The notes under the pieces were generated by a model. That model did not search any database, was not told the origin of the DNA, and saw only the letters and a program-made list of their open reading frames with translations. Source: Clostridium collagenovorans DSM 3089 (GTDB lineage Bacteria; Bacillota; Clostridia; Clostridiales; Clostridiaceae). Taken from it: a stretch of 64,000 nt of DNA. Made by a program: the position numbers and the translations under genes. Of this stretch, positions 26,816 to 35,181 are shown piece by piece. The stretch's first letter is position 1, and every line of letters begins with the position of its first letter. The stretch covers positions 868,001 through 932,000 of the forward strand of contig NZ_FQXP01000003.1 of assembly GCF_900130005.1 (NCBI RefSeq). The letters run 5' to 3'.

Positions 26816-27034
26816 TTCCCTATCATCCCTTTATATTAATTTATTAACCTTTATTGAACATATAGTAAACTAAAGTTTATTTATTTTTTATTATAATTTC
26901 TTTTCCATAAAATTACAATAGTTTTTTACATTTTTTTCTAATAAATTTTCCATATACTTTAAAATAATCTGTATTTATAATTTACCAATTTCATAGTAAA
27001 ACTATACATTTTTATTTTAAATTTACATAATAAA

Positions 27035-27077
27035 AAAGAAATAAGTTAAGAGTAACTTACTCTTAACTTATTTCTTT
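27035..27077 (-). terminator. Terminator after the MATE gene
   Basis: A near-perfect palindrome of about 43 bases (arms 27035-27053 and 27058-27077, minimal loop) is followed by T on the minus strand. It is 12 bases past the stop. Confidence 0.85.
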
Positions 27078-27088
27078 AATTTATCTCA

Positions 27089-28489
27089 TTATTTTGAGGT
27101 CTGAACTTCACTTGCTATTTTATCTTTTTCAAGTCCACTTAATGCCTTCTTATAAAATACTATAAAGCATGTTATAGTTGTTAAGGCTGCTAAAATATCT
27201 GCCACAGGTTCAGCTGTTAAAACCCCTTGTAACTTTCCAGTCATTGTTGTTGCAAAGGTAGGAAGTATAAATATAAGCGGTATTAATAATATTATCTTTC
27301 TTAGCAATGCCAGTAAAAGAGATATTTTTGCTTGTCCTAAAGCTAAAAAAGTATTTTGACAAGCTGATTGAGCTCCAAAGGCAAATATACCTGCAAAGTA
27401 AATTCTCATACTCCATGTAGTTATTTGTACCAATTCAGGTTTATTATTAAATATTCCAACAAGTAGTTCTGGGAATATCATTACTAAAGCAAACATAAAT
27501 GTAGTAAATGCTAAACAACACCCTAGTAACAACTTAAATGTTTTCTTTACTCTATCTATATTTTTAGCTCCATAATTATAACTTATAATAGGTTGAGCAC
27601 CTTGAGCTAGTCCCATAAGTGGTAACATTATAATCTGCATTATACTACTCATTATAGTCATTGCACCAACAGCTAAATCTCCACCATAAGCTGATAATTT
27701 ATTATTTAATGATATTAGAACTAAGCTTTCTGTAGCTTGCATAATAAAGGGGGATACTCCTAAAGCCATAATTGATGTAGCTACCTTTATATCTGGAATC
27801 ATGTATTTTTTTCTTATCTTCAAGATACTTTTCTTACCAAATAAGAAACATAATACCCATATTGCAGATACTAACTGTGCTGTTATAGTTGCTAAAGCTG
27901 CTCCTTTAACTCCCATATCAAATACAAATATAAATATTGGATCTAATATTATATTTATAGCTGCTCCAACCATTACAGTAACCATTCCTGTTTTTGCAAA
28001 GCCTTGTGTGTTTATAAAAGGATTCATGCCTAAGGCTATTTGAACAAACACTGTTCCTATTAAATAAAGTGTCAAATAATCCTTCGCATAACCTATAGTA
28101 GCTTCACTTGCACCAAAAGCCCATAAAATAGGTTCCTTAAACACCAAAAATATAACTGTTAAAATAACAGAAATAATTAATAGCAACGAGAAACTATTAC
28201 TCATAATCTTCTCAGCACCATCATTATTATTTTCACCCATTTTAATTGCTACAAGTGGAGCCCCACCCATACCTATAAGAGCACTAAAAGCTGATACTAT
28301 CATTATAATCGGAAATGCAACACCTACACCAGCCATTGCTATTTCACCATTTGGTATCCTACCTATAAATATTCTATCAATAATGTTATACAAAACATTA
28401 ACTAGCTGAGCAATAATAGCTGGTGTTGCTAGTTTCAAAAGTAATTTGCCAACACTTTCTTTACCTAAGTCAGTAGTACTAGTTGACAT
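27089..28489 (-). CDS. MATE family multidrug/sodium antiporter
   Basis: The 466-residue protein has 12 predicted membrane helices arranged as two homologous halves, typical of MATE/NorM-like exporters. The N-terminal pattern LGKESVGKLLLKLATPAIIAQLVNVLYNIIDRIFIG and the later GLAQGAQPIISYNYGA are characteristic of clostridial MATE proteins. These use Na+ or H+ gradients to export cationic compounds. The C-terminal tail is short and charged. The substrate is unknown. It is monocistronic with a clear terminator. Confidence 0.92.
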   Translation of the reverse strand: MSTSTTDLGKESVGKLLLKLATPAIIAQLVNVLYNIIDRIFIGRIPNGEIAMAGVGVAFPIIMIVSAFSALIGMGGAPLVAIKMGENNNDGAEKIMSNSFSLLLIISVILTVIFLVFKEPILWAFGASEATIGYAKDYLTLYLIGTVFVQIALGMNPFINTQGFAKTGMVTVMVGAAINIILDPIFIFVFDMGVKGAALATITAQLVSAIWVLCFLFGKKSILKIRKKYMIPDIKVATSIMALGVSPFIMQATESLVLISLNNKLSAYGGDLAVGAMTIMSSIMQIIMLPLMGLAQGAQPIISYNYGAKNIDRVKKTFKLLLGCCLAFTTFMFALVMIFPELLVGIFNNKPELVQITTWSMRIYFAGIFAFGAQSACQNTFLALGQAKISLLLALLRKIILLIPLIFILPTFATTMTGKLQGVLTAEPVADILAALTTITCFIVFYKKALSGLEKDKIASEVQTSK

Positions 28490-28656
28490 TAAGATCTCCC
28501 CCTTGTTTCTTTATTAAGTTATTTTTATTTAATAATTATTTTCAATAAATCGTATTATAATATACCACTACTTATATTACTACAAAATCCTTTCAAATAA
28601 AAGCTTTGTGAATCATTATTCATAAAACTTTTATTCAAAGCTCTAAAAACACAAAT

Positions 28657-28689
28657 AAGGAAAGTAATTCTTTTAAAACTACTTTCCTT
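28657..28689 (-). terminator. Terminator of the FtsX-type permease operon
   Basis: A 10-base stem (28657-28666 with 28680-28689) lies 27 bases after the stop of the permease. A second imperfect hairpin follows at about 28600-28632. Confidence 0.6.
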
Positions 28690-28715
28690 ACTATATCTTC
28701 ACTGCACTGGCAAGT

Positions 28716-31700
28716 TTAGTCTACAGACTTCAAAGACTCCACCATTTGCACCTTTTTCAATTTATAATACATGAACCAATTAACAATCATACCAAAGAGT
28801 ATTGTCATTATAGTTGCATATACATAACTCATGAAATTCATAGTTCTTCCAAACATTAAATTCTCCATTTCAGCTGTTACAATAATAAACTTATGAAGGA
28901 ATACTCCTAGACCTAATCCTGCTAAAGCTCCTATAGCAGTAAGAATTATATTTTCTCTAAATACATATGCTGATACTTCATTATCATAAAACCCCAAAAC
29001 TTTAATCGTAGCTATCTCTCTTATCCTTTCACTAATATTTACATTAGTCAAATTATATAAAACTACAAAGGCAAGGGCACCAGCTGCAAATATCAACACT
29101 AATACTACATAATTAAGACTGGTCATCATATCTCCAAAGGTATTTTTCATATGAGTATTAAAGTGAATAGAACTAATATTTCTTAAGTTTGAAAGATCCT
29201 TAGTTAAATCCTCTTCAAAGTCCTTATTTTGCTCAGTAGTATTGATTAACATTTGATTAAACTTAGGGCTTTCTCCGAATATAGCTTCATAGTTTTTAGG
29301 AGTTATATACACATAGTGACCTATATAATTTTCAGCTATAGCAGTAATTTTAATAGCTTTTCTTTCTTTATCATCATTTTCTAAGTATATTTCATCTCCA
29401 ACCCCAAGTTCTAATACCTTACTAAGCTTTTCTGTAATTATAACGCCCTCTTCTGACAGATTATATTCATTTCCTTTTCTTCTATCTCTAAGTTTAACAA
29501 ATTCGGAAAGTTCCTCACTTTTTTCTGGAACAAGTAAGGTTGCTGATTTTTTATTTTCATCTTTCCATACATTTATATTTTTTGATTTTATATTTAATGC
29601 TCCAGAAATTCTATTATCTTTAGATATATAGTCTAAAGCTTCATTTTCACTTTCTGATGCAACATCTCGCTTATAATTTACTGTTCCATTGTATTTATAA
29701 ACATTTTCATATTGATTGCTTACAACTGCACTTATTGAATCCTTTAACCCGAATCCAATTAAAATCAAAGCAGAACATCCCGCTATACCTATTACAGTCA
29801 TAAGAAATCTCTTTTTATATCTAAATATATTTCTTGAAGTAACCTTTTTTATGAAACTCATTCTATTCCATATAAAAGGTATTCTTTCAAGTAAAATTCG
29901 CTTTCCTTCTTTAGGTGCTTTAGGTCTCATAAGAAGTGCTGGAGTTTCTATTAACTCCTTATAACATGCAATTAATGCTGATAATATTGTTATTGATACA
30001 ACTGCTATAGTAGCAGTAATAACAGAGGTCATATTTAGCTTTAATATAAGCTCAGGAAGTACATATGCCGTAGCATAGGCGCTAAATATTATTTTAGGAA
30101 ACAATATATATCCTATTGAGGAACCTACTATACTTCCTCCTATACTAGCTAAAGCAGCATACACAAGGTACTTTAAGACTATAGAAAACTTATTATATCC
30201 TAGGGCCTTCATTGTTCCTATGTTAACTCTTTGTTCTTCAACCATTCTAGTCATAGTTGTTAAACAAATAAGTGCCGCTACTAAAAAGAATATAAGAGGA
30301 AATATTTTAGCTATAGCTTCTATACTACTAGTAGAATTACCAAACTCCATAAAACTATAGTTAGCTTCTCTATCTAATACATACCACTGTCCTTCATGTA
30401 TGTTAGCTATATCTAATTCTCCATCCTCTATATCATTTTCAGCTTTTTTTATTTGCTTCTCTACTTCATCTTTATTTTTATTGTATTCTTCTTTGCCTTT
30501 TTCTAACTCTCTTTTTCCAGCCTCAATTTCACTTTGAGAATTGGCAAACTTAGTTTCTGCTTCCTTCTTGCCCAAAGCTAAATTATTTCTTTGTTTTATA
30601 AGTTCCTCTTTTCCTAAGCTTATACTTTCAATTCCTTTAATCAAACTATTTTCGCCATTATAGAACTCTTGCTTTTTAGAAGCTAGTTCAGCTTTACTAC
30701 CTTCTACCCTACCTCTAGCTTGTTCTAAAATACCTTCAAGCTCTTTGATTTTTTCTTCCAACTCTTTTTTTATTTCTTCACTAAGATTACCTTGTTCTAA
30801 TTCTTTTTTAAACTTATCAATACCCTTTTGTATTTGAGTTATTAGCTCTTCACCCTTTTTTATTTCTTCTTCGGCTTCTTTAAATTTCTGTTCTGCAGTA
30901 GCCTTATTAGCATTAAATTCATCATATTTACTTTTTAACTCTTTTTCCTTTGCTAATAATTCTTTTTCTCCCTCTGAGATTTTTTTATCTGCATCTTCTG
31001 TAGCTATCTTAAAGTTTTTCTTTGCAGTGCTTAATTCACTTTCTCCCCTTAAAAGTTTAGCTTCCGATTCCTTTATTTTATCCTCAGCTTCCTTTAACTT
31101 ACCTTCAGCTTCTTCTTTTTTTTCTTGAAGTTGCTTTTTACCTTCTTCTAGTTTTTCCTTAGCACTATTTACAATTTCGTCATATCTTAAATTAGCTCTA
31201 TATTCCCCTAATTTTTCTACTTCTTTCTTTGTAGGTAATATAGCATTCTTATATTGATCATCATAAGAATTAAAGCTCTTAGCTCCTTTAACTGTAGCAT
31301 ACATTTCTGTATAGGCTTCAGTATTAAAATCCTCTTGTGGAATCATTGCATATGTACCTACAATACCATTACCTATAGAACTACTTCCTTTATCATAGGA
31401 AATATAATACGGACTTTTTACTTTTCCAACCACAGTGTATTCCGTATACTTTAAACTGCTACTAAGATCCTCTTCATTAGCTCCATAAAATTTAATCTTA
31501 CTTCCTATATTAAGTCCCATGACACCTTGATTTTCAATTACACATTCACCTGATTTTTCTGGCAATCTTCCTTCAACTAAAGTTGGCCTATTTATATAAT
31601 TAGGATTATCATCTTTAATTTCTTTTGTAGGAAGTCCATTTAACCTAGTTACAATCTCCGAATTACCTACCTTCATAAGAACATCTTTAGAATATGTAGG

Positions 31701-31958
31701 AAAAACCCCTTCAACTCCTTCTATGTTTTTAATAGCTTCAGCATCATCATCTGTTAACCCTAAATTACTAACAAGATAAATATCCATTAAATTATTATCA
31801 TCATAATATTTATCCGCTGTTATTTGCATATCTGGTGATGCCGATTTAACTCCTGTGTAAAAGGAAACACCTAATGCAGTTATTACAAAAATTGAAATAA
31901 ATCTGCCCAAAGACTTCTTTATTTCTCTAAAAGTATCCTTCAATAAGACATTTTTCAT
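28716..31958 (-). CDS. FtsX-like ABC permease with long extracellular coiled coil
   Basis: This 1080-residue protein has an N-terminal membrane helix (SLGRFISIFVITALGVSFY), a large extracellular domain and a coiled coil of about 250 residues (roughly 265-520, rich in Glu/Lys heptads such as KEAEDKIKESEAKLL). An FtsX domain with three helices follows, then a second extracellular domain, and a C-terminal FtsX domain with GALAFVVLYNLTNVN and GLGLGVFLHKF. It pairs with the LolD/MacB-like ATPase gene that precedes it (stop two bases before ATG 31958). Such pairs act as mechanotransmitters or export machines. The substrate is unknown. A GTG at 31967 overlapping the ATPase gene is a less likely start. 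Confidence 0.9.
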   Translation of the reverse strand: MKNVLLKDTFREIKKSLGRFISIFVITALGVSFYTGVKSASPDMQITADKYYDDNNLMDIYLVSNLGLTDDDAEAIKNIEGVEGVFPTYSKDVLMKVGNSEIVTRLNGLPTKEIKDDNPNYINRPTLVEGRLPEKSGECVIENQGVMGLNIGSKIKFYGANEEDLSSSLKYTEYTVVGKVKSPYYISYDKGSSSIGNGIVGTYAMIPQEDFNTEAYTEMYATVKGAKSFNSYDDQYKNAILPTKKEVEKLGEYRANLRYDEIVNSAKEKLEEGKKQLQEKKEEAEGKLKEAEDKIKESEAKLLRGESELSTAKKNFKIATEDADKKISEGEKELLAKEKELKSKYDEFNANKATAEQKFKEAEEEIKKGEELITQIQKGIDKFKKELEQGNLSEEIKKELEEKIKELEGILEQARGRVEGSKAELASKKQEFYNGENSLIKGIESISLGKEELIKQRNNLALGKKEAETKFANSQSEIEAGKRELEKGKEEYNKNKDEVEKQIKKAENDIEDGELDIANIHEGQWYVLDREANYSFMEFGNSTSSIEAIAKIFPLIFFLVAALICLTTMTRMVEEQRVNIGTMKALGYNKFSIVLKYLVYAALASIGGSIVGSSIGYILFPKIIFSAYATAYVLPELILKLNMTSVITATIAVVSITILSALIACYKELIETPALLMRPKAPKEGKRILLERIPFIWNRMSFIKKVTSRNIFRYKKRFLMTVIGIAGCSALILIGFGLKDSISAVVSNQYENVYKYNGTVNYKRDVASESENEALDYISKDNRISGALNIKSKNINVWKDENKKSATLLVPEKSEELSEFVKLRDRRKGNEYNLSEEGVIITEKLSKVLELGVGDEIYLENDDKERKAIKITAIAENYIGHYVYITPKNYEAIFGESPKFNQMLINTTEQNKDFEEDLTKDLSNLRNISSIHFNTHMKNTFGDMMTSLNYVVLVLIFAAGALAFVVLYNLTNVNISERIREIATIKVLGFYDNEVSAYVFRENIILTAIGALAGLGLGVFLHKFIIVTAEMENLMFGRTMNFMSYVYATIMTILFGMIVNWFMYYKLKKVQMVESLKSVD

Positions 31959-31960
31959 AA

Positions 31961-32680
31961 TTACCACTCAATCCTTTCTATAGGAACAGGTTCTGAGTTT
32001 TCAACTATGCTATTTACCCTTCCGTTTTTCACCGTTATAACTTTATCTCCCATAGGAGCTAAAGCTAAGTTATGAGTTATTACAATTACTGTAACGCCCA
32101 TATTTCTATTAGTATCTTGAAGCAATTTCAATACTGCTTTACCTGTATTATAATCTAATGCGCCCGTTGGCTCGTCACAAAGTAAAATCTGAGGATTCTT
32201 AGCAAGAGCTCTTGCTATTGCTATTCTTTGTTGTTCTCCCCCTGATAATTGAGCTGGAAAGTTATTTCTTCTTTCCTTTAATCCAACCGCTTCTAATACT
32301 TCTTCAGGATCTAAGGGATTTTTACAAATCTGAGTGGCAAATTCTATATTTTCTAATGCAGTTAAGTTTTGTACTAGATTATAAAATTGAAATACAAATC
32401 CTATATCAAATCTTCTATAAGTAGTAAGCTGTTTTGAATTGTATGCACTTATATCCTTTCCTCCCACTGATACTTTCCCACTACTAGGAACATCCATTCC
32501 CCCTAGTATATTTAATATAGTACTTTTCCCTGCTCCACTTGGACCTGCAACAACTACAAACTCTCCTTTATTTATAGAAAAATCAACTCCATCAAGAGCA
32601 TTGATTTCCACTTCCCCCATTTTATAAGTTTTTCTAACATCCGAAAACTCAATATATTTACTCACTAATTTCTCCTCCAT
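31961..32680 (-). CDS. ABC transporter ATP-binding protein, LolD/MacB family
   Basis: The 239-residue protein has Walker A (GPSGAGKST), Q-loop (FQFYNLVQNLTALENI), signature (LSGGEQQR), Walker B (ILLCDEP) followed by TGALD, and the H-loop ITHN. The sequence PTGALDY and the spacing are characteristic of the LolD/MacB/FtsE family that pairs with FtsX-like permeases. It is the first gene of the pair. A GAGGGG ribosome site precedes ATG 32680. No riboswitch or two-component genes lie nearby. Confidence 0.92.
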   Translation of the reverse strand: MEEKLVSKYIEFSDVRKTYKMGEVEINALDGVDFSINKGEFVVVAGPSGAGKSTILNILGGMDVPSSGKVSVGGKDISAYNSKQLTTYRRFDIGFVFQFYNLVQNLTALENIEFATQICKNPLDPEEVLEAVGLKERRNNFPAQLSGGEQQRIAIARALAKNPQILLCDEPTGALDYNTGKAVLKLLQDTNRNMGVTVIVITHNLALAPMGDKVITVKNGRVNSIVENSEPVPIERIEW

Positions 32681-32966
32681 GATACATCCCCTCTTAATTT
32701 TAGAGAGCTTTATAATTAATATTAGTTTTTGCCCTAAACTACAAATTATATTATTCTACTTTAATATTTATATATTTTTAAGAAATTGTCAATTACATAA
32801 AAACAGTGTTTCATTTTATTTAACATTATTAAAAATAATTTTATTTATAAAAAGTCCTTTACAAATATACTTTTTATGTCTATAATAAATATACTTAGCC
32901 CTAAATATAATAATTTGAATTGTATGAATAATTATATATATTTATATTAAAATTATATATTAGCAT
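32681..32966. other. AT-rich intergenic region with the ABC pair promoter
   Basis: About 290 bases hold no gene I can support. On the minus strand a TTGACA lies near 32785-32790, but no good -10 sits at 17 bases, so I do not call a promoter. A 68-codon plus-strand frame is hydrophobic AT noise without a ribosome site. Confidence 0.4.
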
Positions 32967-33000
32967 AAAAAAATCGGTTATTACTGTTAATAATAACCGA
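32967..33000 (-). terminator. Terminator after the DUF1846 gene
   Basis: A perfect 10-base stem (32974-32983 with 32991-33000) with a seven-base loop is followed on the minus strand by seven T (complement of 32967-32973). It lies 66 bases past the DUF1846 gene. Confidence 0.85.
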
Positions 33001-33066
33001 ATAAATACCTTTTTATTTATTTGTTTTGTTTATTTATTTTTATTTGTTTTAATTACTATTTTAGAT

Positions 33067-34575
33067 TTAGTTGTTATAATATAAGCTTTCAGACGGATAT
33101 TCAGGATCACATGTTATTTCTATACCTAATTTTCTAAATGTATCTTCATCATGTCTTCCTAATATTGCTGTAGAATGTCCTTGACAACCTTTTAGTAATT
33201 TCAACTTCTCCATAGCAACTTCAGCTGTTGGATTAGTTGCTGCACAAATACTTAAAGCAATTAATATTTCTTCACAGTTTAAAGCTATATTTTTGCTTCC
33301 AAAAGTCTTAGACTTTAAGTTTACTATTGGTTCAAGTACAACTGGTGAAATAAGCATTATTTCATCTGCTATATTAGCTAAAGCTTTTATTGCATTTAAA
33401 ACTGCAGCTGCTGATGCTTCCATTAACTTTGAACTTTTACCTGTTAGTATTTTTCCATCTGGTAGTTCTAATGAAACTACTGGACATACTTCATTTTTAG
33501 ATGATTTTTCTTTTAATTTAGCTGAAACTTCTCTAGCAGGTTGAACTACTTTTCTATCTGTTTCTTTTAAATTTAGCTCTTCCATAATCAATTTGACTCT
33601 TTGAGATGTTTCTTTATCAACATATCCCTTTTTATATTCACAGTTTGTTTTAAAATATCTACTTATTATTTCTTGTCTAGATGCCTCTTTAACTACCTCA
33701 TCATCAACTATACCATATCCAACTCTATTTACTCCCATGTCTGTTGGAGACTTGTAAATAGATTCTTCACCTGTTATCTTTTCAATTATTCTTTTAAGAA
33801 CAGGGAATGTTTCAATATCTCTATTATAATTTACAGCCATTTTATTATAAGCATCTAAATGGAATGAATCTATCATATTTACATCCTTAAGGTCTGCTGT
33901 AGCTGCTTCATATGCTATATTAAGTGGATGCTTTAAAGGTACATTCCATACTGGGAAAGTTTCAAACTTAGAATATCCTGCAACCTTTCCTCTTTTATAT
34001 TCATGGTAAAGCTGACTAAGACAAGTTGCTAATTTTCCACTTCCTGGCCCTGGTGCTGTAACAACAACTATAGGTTTTGTTGTTTCTATATAAGGATTCT
34101 TTCCATAACCTTCATCACTTACTATAGTATCAACATCTGTTGGGTATCCTTTTGTTGCTTCATGCTTATAAACCTTAATTCCTCTACGTTCAAGCTTGTT
34201 AATAAAGATATTTGTTGCTGGCTGCCCATTATATCTTGTAATTACCACACTATTTACATCTAGTTCATATTCTCTTAAGTCATCAATCAATCTTAAGACA
34301 TCTACATCATATGTAATACCAAAGTCGCCTCTAATTTTATTTCTTTCGATGTCTCCTGCATAAACACAAATTACTATCTCAACCTTTTCCTTTAGCTTAT
34401 GTAGTAATTTTATTTTTGCATTTTCGTCAAATCCAGGTAATACCCTTTTAGCATGTAAATCAAATAATAATTTACCCCCAAATTCAAGATATAACTTGTC
34501 ATAGTTATTAACTCTCTCTAAGATATATTTTGATTGTTCCTCAAGATATTTCTTATGATCAAATCCTATCTTCAT
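33067..34575 (-). CDS. DUF1846 family protein
   Basis: The 502-residue protein matches DUF1846, a conserved family of anaerobic Firmicutes with known crystal structures but no assigned function. It begins MKIGFDHKKYLEEQSKYIL and has VVTAPGPGSGKLATCLSQL, a phosphate-loop-like segment near residue 175, and conserved blocks such as GCQGHSTAILGRHDE near the C-terminus. I start at ATG 34575 behind AAAGGAG. An in-frame GTG at 34590 would add five residues. A kinase or nucleotide-binding role has been proposed only by fold. It is transcribed alone. Confidence 0.9.
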   Translation of the reverse strand: MKIGFDHKKYLEEQSKYILERVNNYDKLYLEFGGKLLFDLHAKRVLPGFDENAKIKLLHKLKEKVEIVICVYAGDIERNKIRGDFGITYDVDVLRLIDDLREYELDVNSVVITRYNGQPATNIFINKLERRGIKVYKHEATKGYPTDVDTIVSDEGYGKNPYIETTKPIVVVTAPGPGSGKLATCLSQLYHEYKRGKVAGYSKFETFPVWNVPLKHPLNIAYEAATADLKDVNMIDSFHLDAYNKMAVNYNRDIETFPVLKRIIEKITGEESIYKSPTDMGVNRVGYGIVDDEVVKEASRQEIISRYFKTNCEYKKGYVDKETSQRVKLIMEELNLKETDRKVVQPAREVSAKLKEKSSKNEVCPVVSLELPDGKILTGKSSKLMEASAAAVLNAIKALANIADEIMLISPVVLEPIVNLKSKTFGSKNIALNCEEILIALSICAATNPTAEVAMEKLKLLKGCQGHSTAILGRHDEDTFRKLGIEITCDPEYPSESLYYNN

Positions 34576-35181
34576 TTTAACTCCTTTCACGATAAAAAAT
34601 CTTTATCATTATAAATTATTCATATATGTTAAATCATATTTTTTTATTATTGCATATTTTCATTTCATTGTAAAATATTTTATTTCTAAATTCCCTGGAT
34701 TTATTAAAAAAATCTCATTTTTAATCTATTATTTCTTTATATTATATATAGTTTTATAAAAATTTTATTCTATTCATAATATAGAATTTTATATAATATT
34801 TTTTTCTTATACCAAAGTATGATTAAAAACCTCATTTAGAAATCTCTTTATAATTATAACCTAATAAAATAAATTTTACCTATAATTCAAATCTTATAAA
34901 ATATATTTTTCTTTATTTTTTTTATTTTCCAAAAACTACTCTTAACATTAGTAAAACCAACCCTTATAGTATATTATACTCTTATATTTATATAGAATTT
35001 CATGTTTTAATTTCTTGATTTTCCTATATATTTTATATATTATATACATAGGTTTTCTTTTATTTGAATTAAAAGAAAACCTTTTACTAAATAATTTTTT
35101 ACATATTTACTTTTTATTTTTAAGTAAGAAGTTTCTAAATATGAAAATAATTATTATCAATGATTTAAGGGGGATGGATTT
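34576..35181. other. AT-rich divergent intergenic region, no gene seen
   Basis: Six hundred bases lie between two divergent genes. All frames are heavily stopped. Promoters for both flanking genes must lie here. I find no strong consensus hexamer pair and no RNA motif. The 68-codon frame at 35015 ends inside the peptidase gene and is not supported. Confidence 0.4.
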
